64,000 nucleotides of DNA from Collinsella sp. (GTDB lineage: Bacteria > Actinomycetota > Coriobacteriia > Coriobacteriales > Coriobacteriaceae), in assembly GCA_019414245.1 (NCBI GenBank), contig DXMK01000007.1:124001-188000 (forward strand). Direction: 5' to 3'. The position numbers and the translations under genes were made by a program. Position 1 is the first letter of the stretch, and the number at the start of each line of letters is the position of its first letter. This document shows, one piece after another, positions 50,828-59,359 of this stretch. The notes under the pieces were generated by a model. That model was not told the DNA's origin and did no database searches. It saw only the letters and a list, made by a program, of their open reading frames with translations.

Positions 50828-51994
50828 TTGAGTGAGATTCAGAACTCGTCCATTTTCTCTCTTGACGATGTCAATGAGGAGGAGATGAACAACCTCATCG
50901 ACGGTACGATTACCGACTTTGATGAGGGCGATCTCGTTAACGGCACTGTCGTTAAGATCGAGCATGACGAGGTGCTCGTTGACATCGGATTCAAGTCCGA
51001 GGGCGTTATCCCGGTCCGCGAGCTGTCCATCCGTAAGGACGCTAACCCTGCAGACATCGTTGCACTCGGTGATCCCATCGAGGCTCTGGTTCTCCAGAAG
51101 GAGGACAAGGACGGTCGTCTGGTCCTGTCCAAGAAGCGTGCCGAGTACGAGCGTGCTTGGAACCGCATCGAGGAGAAGTTCAACTCCGGCGAGAACGTCG
51201 AGGGCGAGGTTATCGAGGTTGTCAAGGGCGGCCTGATCCTCGACATCGGCCTGCGTGGCTTCCTGCCCGCTTCTCTCGTCGACCTCCGTCGCGTCAAGGA
51301 CCTCACCTCTTACATGGGCACCCGCATCGAGGCCCGCGTCATCGAGATGGACCGCAACCGCAACAACGTCGTCCTCTCCCGTCGCGTCGTGCTCGAGGAG
51401 TCCCGTAAGGCCGAGCGCTCCGAGATCCTGTCCAAGCTCAAGTCTGGCATGCGTCTCCAGGGTACCGTTTCCTCCATCGTCGACTTCGGCGCCTTCGTCG
51501 ACCTCGGCGGTATCGACGGCCTCATCCACATCTCCGAGCTCTCCTGGAACCACGTCAACCATCCTTCCGAGGTTGTCAAGGTCGGCCAGGAGGTCGAGGT
51601 CGAGGTTCTCGACGTCGATCTCAACCGCGAGCGCATCTCCCTGGGTCTCAAGCAGACCACCGAGGATCCGTGGCGCGCACTGGTCAAGAAGTACCCCGTC
51701 GGCGCCATCGTCGAGGGCACTGTGACCAAGCTTGTCCCGTTCGGCGCTTTCGTCGACCTGGGCGAGGGCATCGAGGGCCTGGTGCACATCTCCGAGATGG
51801 CCAACAAGCACGTCGATCAGCCTTCTCAGGTCACCCATGTGGGCGACAAGGTTCAGGTCAAGGTCATGGAGATCGACCTCGACCGTCGTCGTATCTCCCT
51901 GTCCATGAAGTCTGCTGCTGAGACTCTGGGCGTCGAGATCGAGGTTACCCCGCTGCCTTCCGAGAAGAAGGACGAGGAGACCGACGCCGAGTAA
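50828..51994 (+). CDS. rpsA: 30S ribosomal protein S1
   Basis: RNA-binding ribosomal protein of 388 residues with four S1 domains (about 34-104, 121-187, 206-275 and 291-362), the actinobacterial and Gram-positive length rather than the six-domain form. Domains 3 and 4 carry the best S1 motifs (DFGAFVDLGGIDGLIHISEL and PFGAFVDLGEGIEGLVHISEM). The start is TTG 50828 with AAAGGGG 9 bases upstream; there is no ATG or GTG in frame near it. The C-terminus is acidic. Confidence 0.95.
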   Translation: MSEIQNSSIFSLDDVNEEEMNNLIDGTITDFDEGDLVNGTVVKIEHDEVLVDIGFKSEGVIPVRELSIRKDANPADIVALGDPIEALVLQKEDKDGRLVLSKKRAEYERAWNRIEEKFNSGENVEGEVIEVVKGGLILDIGLRGFLPASLVDLRRVKDLTSYMGTRIEARVIEMDRNRNNVVLSRRVVLEESRKAERSEILSKLKSGMRLQGTVSSIVDFGAFVDLGGIDGLIHISELSWNHVNHPSEVVKVGQEVEVEVLDVDLNRERISLGLKQTTEDPWRALVKKYPVGAIVEGTVTKLVPFGAFVDLGEGIEGLVHISEMANKHVDQPSQVTHVGDKVQVKVMEIDLDRRRISLSMKSAAETLGVEIEVTPLPSEKKDEETDAE

Positions 51995-52017
51995 ATCGGT
52001 TTGACGATCACTTGTTT

Positions 52018-52051
52018 AAGGGATCCGTCCGTAATGGACGGATCCCTTTTT
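52018..52051 (+). terminator. Terminator after rpsA
   Basis: AAGGGATCCGTCC (52018-52030) pairs with GGACGGATCCCTT (52036-52048), then TTTTT. Up to rnpB I see two more hairpins (52106-52130; CCCGCCTC/GAGGCGGG at 52132-52153) but no gene. Confidence 0.95.
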
Positions 52052-52315
52052 GCATTTGGCGCCGAGATGCGCAATGCTGCCGGGCTGTCCACAGGCTATT
52101 GGATTGTCGGTGCATGAAAAAATGCCGACATCCCGCCTCGGGGAGGAGGCGGGAACACACCGAGTAGACGGAGGGGTGCGGAGCGCGGTCGCGTCTCGAC
52201 TGACGACGTTGCCCATCGACAGGACCATTGTAACGCATGGCGGTTCTTGGTTTATCGTGTCGAGCGTTTGCGTTGTGCCATTGCCTGCGGCAACGGTGTG
52301 TTACACTCTTGCACT

Positions 52316-52674
52316 GCTGAGTGGGCCAGACGGTCGCGCGATGTGCTGCTTGCAGTACGCGTGAGGAAAGTCCGGGCTCCAGAGGGCGGGATGCCGGCTA
52401 ACGGCCGGGCGGAGTGATCCGACGGAAAGCGCCGCAGAAAAGAAGACTCCCACCTGCGCCGCAAGGCGTAAAGGGAAAAGCTGAAACGGTGGTGTAAGAG
52501 ACCACCAGCGTCGTGGCAACACGGCGGCTTGGCAAGCCCCATCCGGAGCAAGCGCGAATAGGAACGCTATGGGCCGGCCCGGTCCGCGTTCGGGTAGCGT
52601 GCGTGGAGCTGCACGGTAACGTGCAGACAAGATAAATGACCGTTCACGACAGAACCCGGCTTATAGGCCCACTT
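52316..52674 (+). ncRNA. rnpB: RNase P RNA, bacterial type A
   Basis: Catalytic RNA that trims the 5' ends of tRNA precursors. The universal blocks appear in order: GAGGAAAGTCCGGGCTCC, GTGATCCGACGGAAAG, GAAACGGTGGTGTAAGAGACCACC, ACAGAACCCGGCTTATAGGCCCAC. The 5' GTGGGCC (52321) pairs with the 3' GGCCCAC (ending 52672), defining the ends. Length about 358. TACACT (52302-52307) is the likely -10. Confidence 0.95.
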
Positions 52675-52688
52675 GGCAACTATGTTGA

Positions 52689-52797
52689 CGCTGCGAACCC
52701 GTCAGCGCGGCAATCTGCCTTTCAAGCCTTCGGGCATGACCATAAGGTCAATGCCCTTGTCTTTCAAGGCACCTTGCTCGCGCTGACGGGTTCTCGC
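52689..52797. ncRNA. Structured element, copy 2
   Basis: Second copy of the element at 49600. Outer stem GAACCCGTCAGCG (52695-52707) with CGCTGACGGGTTC (52781-52793), perfect 13 bp, unlike copy 1 in sequence. The inner hairpin is GGGCAT-GACC-ATAA-GGTC-A-ATGCCC, where a G-C pair of copy 1 has become A-T. GCAATCTGCCTTTCAA and CTTTCAAGGCAC are kept exactly. It follows rnpB by 15 bases. Confidence 0.6.
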
Positions 52798-52908
52798 TGT
52801 TGGTGACGGTATCATTGGCGTTTCCGTTCTATTTACCGAGGTTATCGGTACGGCCTTTGCCGTATTATTGAGGCTGTTTGTTGCTTTGCTTGTTGTTGAG
52901 GGGCTTTG

Positions 52909-53544
52909 TTGGACAGCTATTTAACTCTGCAATCAAATATTGAGGTTTCGGGCGAGTTTGTGGACCGCAAGAGCCGATTTATTGCCCAGCTGGTCCATAT
53001 TGAGTCCGAGGATGAGGCGAATGCCTTTATCGAGATGGTTCGCAAGCGTCATTACGACGCTCGACACAATGTTCCCGCGTGGATTTTAGTCGATGGACGC
53101 GAGCGCCAGAGCGATGATGGTGAGCCGAGCCGCACGAGCGGTATGCCGACGCTCGAGGTGTTGCGCGGCGCAGAGCTCAAAAATGTTTGCTGCGTGGTGA
53201 CGCGCTATTTTGGTGGCACGCTGTTGGGACCTGGTGGCTTGGTGCGCGCCTATACTGCGGCGACGCAGGCGGCGGTGGCAGCTGCTCGGGAGGCCGGGCA
53301 GATTGTCGAGATGACGAGTGTCGTGCCTGTTGACGTGCATGTGGCCTATCCGCAGTATGAGCAGGTGCTTCGTTTGGCGCAGGATTCGGGTGCCAAGGTT
53401 TCGGATACCGATTACGCGGATGCCGTGACACTTCACTTGGTGTTTAAGGCGGGGGAGCAGGAGCTATTTTGCGCCAAGATGCGCGAGCTTATGGCGGGGC
53501 GCGAGGAGATCGAGGTCGGCGCTCCCGAATTTGCCGAGTTCTAA
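52909..53544 (+). CDS. yigZ: YigZ/IMPACT family protein
   Basis: Protein of 211 residues with an N-terminal IMPACT (UPF0029) domain and a C-terminal DUF1949 ferredoxin-like domain; the biochemical role in bacteria is unsettled. DRKSRFIAQLVHIESEDEA, HYDARHNVPAWI, DDGEPSRTSGMPTLEVL and RYFGGTLLGPGGLVRAY are diagnostic. Two adjacent TTG codons could start it; TTG 52909 sits 5 bases after GAGGGG and gives the usual DSYLTL N-terminus. Confidence 0.9.
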   Translation: MDSYLTLQSNIEVSGEFVDRKSRFIAQLVHIESEDEANAFIEMVRKRHYDARHNVPAWILVDGRERQSDDGEPSRTSGMPTLEVLRGAELKNVCCVVTRYFGGTLLGPGGLVRAYTAATQAAVAAAREAGQIVEMTSVVPVDVHVAYPQYEQVLRLAQDSGAKVSDTDYADAVTLHLVFKAGEQELFCAKMRELMAGREEIEVGAPEFAEF

Positions 53545-53547
53545 TGG

Positions 53548-53600
53548 CGACGGCCGGCGTGCTTTTGGATGGATCCCAAGCGCGCCGGCCGTCGTTTTCT
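53548..53600 (+). terminator. Long terminator between convergent genes
   Basis: CGACGGCCGGCGTGCTT (53548-53564) pairs with 53578-53594 apart from one mismatch, then TTTTCT. Confidence 0.88.
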
Positions 53601-53611
53601 GTTGCTGCCGT

Positions 53612-54058
53612 TTACTCGGCGAGCTGCTTTAGCACATCGCAGGCGATCTCGACGGCATCGTCGATGCAACCAGGGCAGCTGCGGAGCGGACCCTTATCCG
53701 ATCCGACGCCCTTGAGCGTGCCGCAGACGGTCGTTGTGTTCTTCGTTTTAAAACGCTTGGCGATTTCGCGCGACAGCTTGTAGGTCTGGCCCTTGGTCTT
53801 GGGGTTTTCCATGCCGTCGCTCATTACAAAACCCATGATGGCCACGGCGCCCGAGATGGCGCCGCAGGTTTCGGTCATGCCGCCCATGCCGGCGCCAAAG
53901 CCCTCGGTGAGGGTAAAGGCGACCTGGGGGTCGAGTCCGACGGCAGGTGCGAGCGTGCAGGCGACGGCCTGGGCGCAGTTGAAGCCGCGGGCATGGTATT
54001 CGGCAGCCTGAGCCTGACAGGCGGTGATGTCGAGCTGGGCCGTATCGATTTGCTTCAT
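53612..54058 (-). CDS. C_GCAxxG_C_C family protein
   Basis: Small cysteine-rich protein of 148 residues from the ATG at 54058 (AAGGAGA upstream). RGFNCAQAVAC, GFGAGMGGMTETCGAISGAV and SCPGCIDDAVEIAC fit the family pattern of spaced cysteines, thought to bind a metal or redox centre. These proteins are frequent in anaerobes, often next to redox genes; the function is not known. It is a single gene on the minus strand. Confidence 0.85.
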   Translation of the reverse strand: MKQIDTAQLDITACQAQAAEYHARGFNCAQAVACTLAPAVGLDPQVAFTLTEGFGAGMGGMTETCGAISGAVAIMGFVMSDGMENPKTKGQTYKLSREIAKRFKTKNTTTVCGTLKGVGSDKGPLRSCPGCIDDAVEIACDVLKQLAE

Positions 54059-54289
54059 CGTTGTCTCCTTAGTCACGGTGTGCCCGCCTATGGTACCCAT
54101 GACGGTGCGTGTAATCATCGAGAGCTTCATGGATGCCTCATTTTTATCTATCGAGCAAATGCCCAAGGCTTGAGATAAATACCCCTGATCAATTTGTCCC
54201 ATAACCTACCTTGGGGATGGGTTGAGAGGGGTGCAGGGTAGCGGTATCGTGAACCGAATAAAAACAAAACCCAAGTAAGGGAGTTGGAT

Positions 54290-55573
54290 ATGAGCGAGCA
54301 GACCATCGGTACGACATGTGTTCAGGGCGGGTATCACCCGGGAGATGCGGAGCCGCGCCAGGTGCCCATCTACCAGTCCACCACGTGGAAGTACGACACG
54401 TCCGAGCACATGGGCAAGCTGTTTGACCTGGAGGAGTCGGGCTATTTCTACAGCCGTCTGCAGAATCCCACGTGCGATTTGGTTGCCGCCAAGATCTGCG
54501 AGATGGAGGGCGGCACCGCAGCGATGCTCACGAGTTCGGGCATGGCTGCGAACTTCCTCGCGATCTTTAACGTTGCCGGTGCCGGCGATCACGTGGTCGC
54601 AAGCTCTGCCATTTACGGCGGTACGTATAACCTGCTCGCCCACACCATGGGCCGCATGGGCGTGACCTGCACGTTCGTCGCCCCCGACTGCACCGATGAG
54701 GAGCTGGAGGCTGCCTTTCAGCCCAACACAAAGCTCGTCTTTGGCGAGACGATCGCAAACCCCGCCCTTGCCGTGCTCGATATTGAGCGCTTTGCCAAGG
54801 CCGCACATGACCACGGCGTGCCGCTGATGGTCGACAACACCTTCCCGACGCCCGTTATGTGCCGTCCCTTTGAGTGGGGCGCCGACATCGTCACGCACTC
54901 CACCACCAAGTACATGGATGGACATGCTGCCTACCTGGGCGGCGTGATCGTCGACCACGGCCAGTTTGACTGGATGGCCCATGCGGACAAGTTCCCGGGT
55001 CTCACCACGCCTGACGAGAGCTACCATGGCGTGACCTATGCCGAGAAGTTCGGTCGCGAGGGCGCCTTCATTACCAAGGCCACCGCGCAGCTCATGCGCG
55101 ATCTTGGCCCCATGCAGAATCCGCAGGCGGCCTTCTTCTTGAACAGCTCGCTCGAGAGCCTGCATGTGCGCATGCCGCGTCATTGCGAGAACGGCCTGGC
55201 CGTTGCCAAGTTCCTGCAGAGCCATCCCAAGGTGCGTTTCGTGAGCTATCCGGGCCTGGAGGGCGACAAGTACTATGACCTCGCTCAGAAGTACATGCCA
55301 AACGGTACCTGCGGCGTTGTGAGCTTTGGCTTTAATGGTGGTCGCGCGGCGGCCGAGACCTTTATGAAGAGCCTCAAGCTCGCCCAGATCGCCACGCATG
55401 TGGCCGACGCCCGCACCTGCTGCCTGCATCCCGCTAACGCTACGCACCGCCAGATGAACGATGAGGAGCTCATCGCCTGCGGTATCTCCGCCGACATGGT
55501 GCGCCTGTCGTGCGGCCTCGAGGACACGGCCGATCTGATTGCCGACCTTGAGCAGGCGCTCGAGCAGTGCTAG
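54290..55573 (+). CDS. PLP-dependent Cys/Met metabolism enzyme, O-acetylhomoserine sulfhydrylase-like
   Basis: Trans-sulfuration family enzyme of 427 residues from ATG 54290 (AGGGAG upstream). The PLP lysine is in HSTTKYMDGH, the PLP phosphate and stacking residues in GYFYSRLQNPT and SSAIYGGTYNLLAHTM, and VADARTCCLHPANATHRQMNDEEL is typical of O-acetylhomoserine aminocarboxypropyltransferase (MetY type). Methionine gamma-lyase is a close alternative. I see no SAM riboswitch in the short upstream gap. Confidence 0.87.
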   Translation: MSEQTIGTTCVQGGYHPGDAEPRQVPIYQSTTWKYDTSEHMGKLFDLEESGYFYSRLQNPTCDLVAAKICEMEGGTAAMLTSSGMAANFLAIFNVAGAGDHVVASSAIYGGTYNLLAHTMGRMGVTCTFVAPDCTDEELEAAFQPNTKLVFGETIANPALAVLDIERFAKAAHDHGVPLMVDNTFPTPVMCRPFEWGADIVTHSTTKYMDGHAAYLGGVIVDHGQFDWMAHADKFPGLTTPDESYHGVTYAEKFGREGAFITKATAQLMRDLGPMQNPQAAFFLNSSLESLHVRMPRHCENGLAVAKFLQSHPKVRFVSYPGLEGDKYYDLAQKYMPNGTCGVVSFGFNGGRAAAETFMKSLKLAQIATHVADARTCCLHPANATHRQMNDEELIACGISADMVRLSCGLEDTADLIADLEQALEQC

Positions 55574-55642
55574 GCTAGCGTTCGCACAAGGCGCCGATGC
55601 TGGCAGAAAGCTTCGGTGGCCTTTCGTTCCGATTCCGTAGGC

Positions 55643-55688
55643 GGGACCCCAATTGCGACTGTTTACAGGCGATTGGGGCCCCGTTTTT
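55643..55688 (+). terminator. Terminator before the MFS gene
   Basis: GGGACCCCAATTG (55643-55655) pairs with CGATTGGGGCCCC (about 55670-55682, one mismatch and a G-U pair), then GTTTTTG. Confidence 0.8.
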
Positions 55689-55714
55689 GCGTTGGGCCAC
55701 TCGAAAGGATGGAT

Positions 55715-57019
55715 ATGGAGAAAACTGCAGAGCAGCTGCGCCGCGAGCACATTGCCCTAGAGGGCGACACCCATGGAAAGAACAAGTGGGCGATTCTGTT
55801 TACCGTGCTCATCATGACGTTTATGGTGTGTCTGGATTCGACCGTCGTGACCGTGGCGCTGCCCGTGATGCAAAAGGAGCTGGGCGTGGGCCTCGATCGC
55901 ATTCAGCTGGTAAGCTCGGTGTATCTGCTTGCGACTTGCGTGGCTATGTTGCCGTTTGGCCGTCTGGGCGACGTGCGCGGCAAGGTGAATGTGTTCCAGT
56001 TGGGCGTCATCGTCTTTTCGGTCGGTTCGCTGCTGTGCGGCCTTTCGGCCTCGCTCGAGGTTCTTATCCTGGCACGCATTGTTCAGGGCATAGGTTGCGC
56101 GGCGGCCATGGCTAACAACATGGGTATCATCACCGAGTCGTTTCCGGCGCGCGAACGAGGCCGTGCCATGGGTATTCTTGCGACCTTCGTGGCCCTCGGC
56201 ATGATGTGTGGCCCCGTGCTCGGCGGCATGCTGGTGGCAAGCTTTCCTTGGGAGAGCATCTTCCTCATCAACCTGCCCATTGGCGTCATCTCGTTTATCG
56301 TGGGGCTCTACACGCTGCCGCACGTTAAGCCAGAGGCCGGCGAACGCCCCATGTCCCTGATCGAGGCTGCTCGTCGCTGCTTTGCAAATTCGGCCTTCAC
56401 CATCAACCTTGCCTGCATGCTCATCGTGTTCGTTGGCATTGGCGCATCCGAGTTTATTCTGCCGTTCTATTTTCAGGATGCGCATGGGTTTGGGTCTGAC
56501 GTTTCGGGCCTGCTGTTTTTGGCGCTGCCAATGGTGAATGCCTTTATCGGCCCGCTTTCGGGAACGGTTTCGGACCGTGTCGGCTGCGAGGGCCCCACGG
56601 CGGTCGGCTTGGGCGTATATGTGTGCGGTCTCTTTGCGGTAAGCACGCTCAACGAGCACTCTTCTATCCCTGTGATCGTGTGCTGCGTCGCATTTATGTC
56701 GTGCGGCACGTCGATTTTCCAGAGCCCCAACAACTCGCTGTATATGGGTTCGGCTCCGCGCGAAGCGCTCGGCTTTGCGGGCAGCTTGGGCAGTTTGGCG
56801 CGCTACGCCGGCATGGCACTCGGTATTACGGTGGCGTCGCATATCCTGTATGGGCAGATGAGCGTGGCGATGGGCGAGGCCGTGACCAGTTTTGTTGCAG
56901 GTCGTCCGGATGTGTTCCTGTTCGGTTTCCGTTCGGTGTTCTACGTGCTCATGGCTGTGGCCGCCGTGGGCTTTGCGCTTGCCATGGTGCGTTTGGTGAG
57001 GATACGCGCCCGCCATTAG
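55715..57019 (+). CDS. MFS transporter, drug-efflux type
   Basis: Proton-driven membrane exporter of 434 residues with about 12 helices. VCLDSTVVTVALPVMQKELG is the first-helix motif of the DHA2 drug-efflux group (motif D1), LPFGRLGDVRGKVN is motif A, and RIVQGIGCAAAMANNMGIITESFPARERGRAMG covers motifs B and C. The size is closer to 12-helix than 14-helix members. ATG 55715 is 5 bases after AAAGGA; ATG 55709 is almost equal. Substrate unknown. Confidence 0.85.
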   Translation: MEKTAEQLRREHIALEGDTHGKNKWAILFTVLIMTFMVCLDSTVVTVALPVMQKELGVGLDRIQLVSSVYLLATCVAMLPFGRLGDVRGKVNVFQLGVIVFSVGSLLCGLSASLEVLILARIVQGIGCAAAMANNMGIITESFPARERGRAMGILATFVALGMMCGPVLGGMLVASFPWESIFLINLPIGVISFIVGLYTLPHVKPEAGERPMSLIEAARRCFANSAFTINLACMLIVFVGIGASEFILPFYFQDAHGFGSDVSGLLFLALPMVNAFIGPLSGTVSDRVGCEGPTAVGLGVYVCGLFAVSTLNEHSSIPVIVCCVAFMSCGTSIFQSPNNSLYMGSAPREALGFAGSLGSLARYAGMALGITVASHILYGQMSVAMGEAVTSFVAGRPDVFLFGFRSVFYVLMAVAAVGFALAMVRLVRIRARH

Positions 57020-57179
57020 CGTGTTAGGAGGCTGTCTGCCACGAATCGGGCCTATCTACTGGTCTTGCGGCTTTATGGTGCGTAGGGGCTTGTGGGGCGG
57101 GCGGGGGTCGGTCCGTGGTAGACTATCGAACAACGTTTATTAATCGCGCGGTATCGTTGCCGCGAGAAGGGGTTGCGCC

Positions 57180-57758
57180 ATGCAGGAGCTTGAGGATCGT
57201 ATTCGCCATGACGGCATCGTAAAGGCCGGTAACGTCCTTAAGGTTGATGCCTTCCTCAACCACCAGTGCGACGTTGAGCTGTTCGACCACATGGGTGCCG
57301 AGTGGGCCCGTCTGTTCGAGGGCGTCGAGATCAATAAGATCCTGACGATCGAGGCTTCGGGCATTGGCATGGCTTGCATCGCGGCCCAGCATTTTGGCGG
57401 CGTGCCGGTTGTCTTTGCCAAGAAGGCGCAGTCCATCAACCTCGACGGCGAGCAGTATGCCACGACCATCTACTCCTTTACCAAGCAGAAGGAGTACCCG
57501 GTCATCGTTGGCAAGCGCTTCCTGTCCGAGGGCGACAAGGTCCTGATTATCGACGACTTTTTGGCCAACGGCTGCGCGCTCGAGGGTCTTATCAAGATCT
57601 GTGAGGCTGCGGGTGCCGAGGTGTCCGGTATTGGCATTGCGGTGGAGAAGGGCTTCCAGGGCGGTGGCGATAAGCTCCGCGAGCGCGGCTTCCGCGTTGA
57701 GAGCCTGGCCCGTATCGCCGATATGGACTGCGAGACCGGCGAGATCACCTTCGCCTAA
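57180..57758 (+). CDS. xpt: Xanthine phosphoribosyltransferase
   Basis: Salvages xanthine (and guanine weakly) to XMP using PRPP. It has 192 residues. VLKVDAFLNHQCD is the Xpt N-terminal motif, VFAKKAQSINLDGEQYAT lies before the PRPP loop VLIIDDFLANGCAL, and GFQGGGDKLRERG is near the C-terminus. TAGACT (57119-57124) may be the -10. No purine riboswitch is visible in the 160-base leader region. A very strong terminator follows. Confidence 0.94.
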   Translation: MQELEDRIRHDGIVKAGNVLKVDAFLNHQCDVELFDHMGAEWARLFEGVEINKILTIEASGIGMACIAAQHFGGVPVVFAKKAQSINLDGEQYATTIYSFTKQKEYPVIVGKRFLSEGDKVLIIDDFLANGCALEGLIKICEAAGAEVSGIGIAVEKGFQGGGDKLRERGFRVESLARIADMDCETGEITFA

Positions 57759-57786
57759 GCGCGCGACACAAGCGATTGGTATGCGA

Positions 57787-57822
57787 TGTGACAAAGGGAC
57801 TGTCCCTTTGTCACATTTTTTT
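57787..57822 (+). terminator. Terminator after xpt
   Basis: TGTGACAAAGGGA (57787-57799) and its exact complement (57803-57815), a 3-base loop and seven T's. Confidence 0.96.
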
Positions 57823-57842
57823 GTATGAGGGGAGGTGTTGAT

Positions 57843-58223
57843 ATGGATGAGAACAAGATGGGGTGGCGCGAGTATGCGCACTATGCCGAGATGTCGGTCG
57901 AGGAGTTGGCGCGCGATTGCGAGGTGCAGGTGTTTCGCGCGACGGGCCCGGGTGGGCAGGGCGTGAACACGACGGACTCAGCGGTGCGCATGAAGCATAT
58001 CCCATCGGGGATTACCGTGACGGCGCGCGAGAGCCGCAGTCAGTTCCAAAACCGTAGCAGCTGCCTGCGTAAGCTGCGCGCTGAGCTTGAGCGTCGTGGA
58101 CGTCCGCCGCGCCGACGCGTAAAGACCAAGGTGCCTCAGCGCTCTCGCCAGCGCAGGCTCAACGACAAACACTTCAACGCCATTAAAAAGGCCAACCGAC
58201 GCAAGCCGGGCAGCGACGAATAG
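57843..58223 (+). CDS. Small GGQ release-factor-domain protein (ribosome rescue, ArfB/PrfH-like)
   Basis: Protein of 126 residues consisting of a class I release factor catalytic domain with the peptidyl-tRNA hydrolysis motif in RATGPGGQGVNTTDSAVRM, then TARESRSQFQNR and a highly basic tail (RRRVKTKVPQRSRQRRLNDK). It has no codon-recognition domain, like ArfB (which has a similar basic tail) or PrfH. It probably frees stalled ribosomes. ATG 57843 has GGGGAGG 7 bases upstream; ATG 57825 is inside the terminator region. Confidence 0.87.
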   Translation: MDENKMGWREYAHYAEMSVEELARDCEVQVFRATGPGGQGVNTTDSAVRMKHIPSGITVTARESRSQFQNRSSCLRKLRAELERRGRPPRRRVKTKVPQRSRQRRLNDKHFNAIKKANRRKPGSDE

Positions 58224-58231
58224 CCTCCTCG

Positions 58232-58302
58232 TAAGTTGCGGTGAAATAGGGATTGTTTTCCGGCTTTACCTGCATAAACAGTCCCTATTTCACCGCAACT
58301 TA
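58232..58302. repeat. 27-bp inverted repeat, family shared with 37333-37398
   Basis: Arms 58232-58258 and 58276-58302 pair fully with one G-U, 17-base loop. Both ends (AAGTTGCGGTG and CACCGCAACTT) match the element at 37333. It lies between convergent genes, 8 bases from each stop. Confidence 0.9.
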
Positions 58303-58309
58303 GGGATGG

Positions 58310-59272
58310 CTAGTGGGTGGGGTGCCAGACGTGGAGGGCGCCGCCGAGGACGTCGACCTCGATGCGCGAGGCGACAACGGGCTCGCTGTCGGCTTGGATG
58401 GGGTAGTCGGGCTCCTCGAACGTGAACTCGGCATGGCGGCAGCGGCGCATGCGAACCGGCGGCAGCTTGGTATGGTGGCCGTCCTTGGCCGAAAGAAACA
58501 TAGGCAGGGCAATCGCGCGAGGGACGGGGCCGCATGCGTAGCAGACGTCGAGCATGCCGTCGCAGGGGTCGGCATCGGGGCAGATGCGATAGCCCGAGCC
58601 ATACGTGGGGCCCAGCTGAATCGCCATGATGATCGCCCTTACGCGCTCGGCGGGCGCCCCGTCAAAGCTGACTGTCATGGGGTAGTTGCGGTAGCGCAGA
58701 CCAAACTGCTCCAGACCCGAGAGGGTGTAGAGCGGAGCGCCAGCGAGGCCCGTCTTTTTGCGCAGCTCGGTGGTGCCCAGGCCGATGGCGGCATCGATGC
58801 CGACCGAAAGCGTTTGGTCGTAGTACTCAACGGTAGCCTCGCCGCTGCCGTTTGCGGGGTTCCATGAGCGAATGCGTCCGATATCCTGGCGCTGCAGCTC
58901 GCAGGTGAGCAGCGCGCCAAAATCCTTGCCGGAGAAATCGTCGATACCGAGGGTCTGGGCAAAGTCGTTGCCGGAGCCTACGGGTAGGACGGCAAGGGCG
59001 GGACGGACCGCCTCATCCTGCTTCATGAGTCCATTGGCGACCTCGTGGATCACGCCGTCGCCGCCAAGGGCGATAACGGTGCGATAGCCCTGAGCCTGCG
59101 CGGCAAGCTCCTTGGCATGTCCCATGCGCTCAGTCAGCACCAGGTCAAACTGGGATGAGCGCGCGGTCATGTCCAAAAAGCGCTGCAGGCGCTCAGCGAC
59201 CTCGCGCGCCGCACCCGACTGGGCGGCAGGGTTGGCGATTATGAGCGTGCGACCAAAATCAGTTGCGTGCAT
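58310..59272 (-). CDS. Diacylglycerol/sphingolipid kinase-family protein
   Basis: Lipid kinase of the DagK catalytic-domain family, 320 residues from the ATG at 59272 (AGGAGT upstream). IIANPAAQSGAA is the opening motif, ALGGDGVIHEVANGL the ATP-binding GGDG motif and AVLPVGSGNDFAQTLGI the third. The C-terminal beta-sandwich ends with a conserved GPTYGSGYRICPDADPCDGMLDV. It may recycle diacylglycerol to phosphatidic acid, or act on another lipid. Confidence 0.9.
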   Translation of the reverse strand: MHATDFGRTLIIANPAAQSGAAREVAERLQRFLDMTARSSQFDLVLTERMGHAKELAAQAQGYRTVIALGGDGVIHEVANGLMKQDEAVRPALAVLPVGSGNDFAQTLGIDDFSGKDFGALLTCELQRQDIGRIRSWNPANGSGEATVEYYDQTLSVGIDAAIGLGTTELRKKTGLAGAPLYTLSGLEQFGLRYRNYPMTVSFDGAPAERVRAIIMAIQLGPTYGSGYRICPDADPCDGMLDVCYACGPVPRAIALPMFLSAKDGHHTKLPPVRMRRCRHAEFTFEEPDYPIQADSEPVVASRIEVDVLGGALHVWHPTH

Positions 59273-59359
59273 GGAGCGACTCCTGGCGTATGACGTGACG
59301 GTGCGGTCGCGCTCAGGTCGAATTGCCCCCGATTGTGGCTGCACGGCGAATACTAACGT

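Noticed and set aside
54059..54289. SAM riboswitch or T-box before the sulfhydrylase-like gene
   Set aside because: The gap is short and shows no SAM-I or T-box core; only an AT-rich stretch and weak promoter-like boxes.
57020..57179. Purine riboswitch before xpt
   Set aside because: Searched for the conserved purine aptamer loops and found none.
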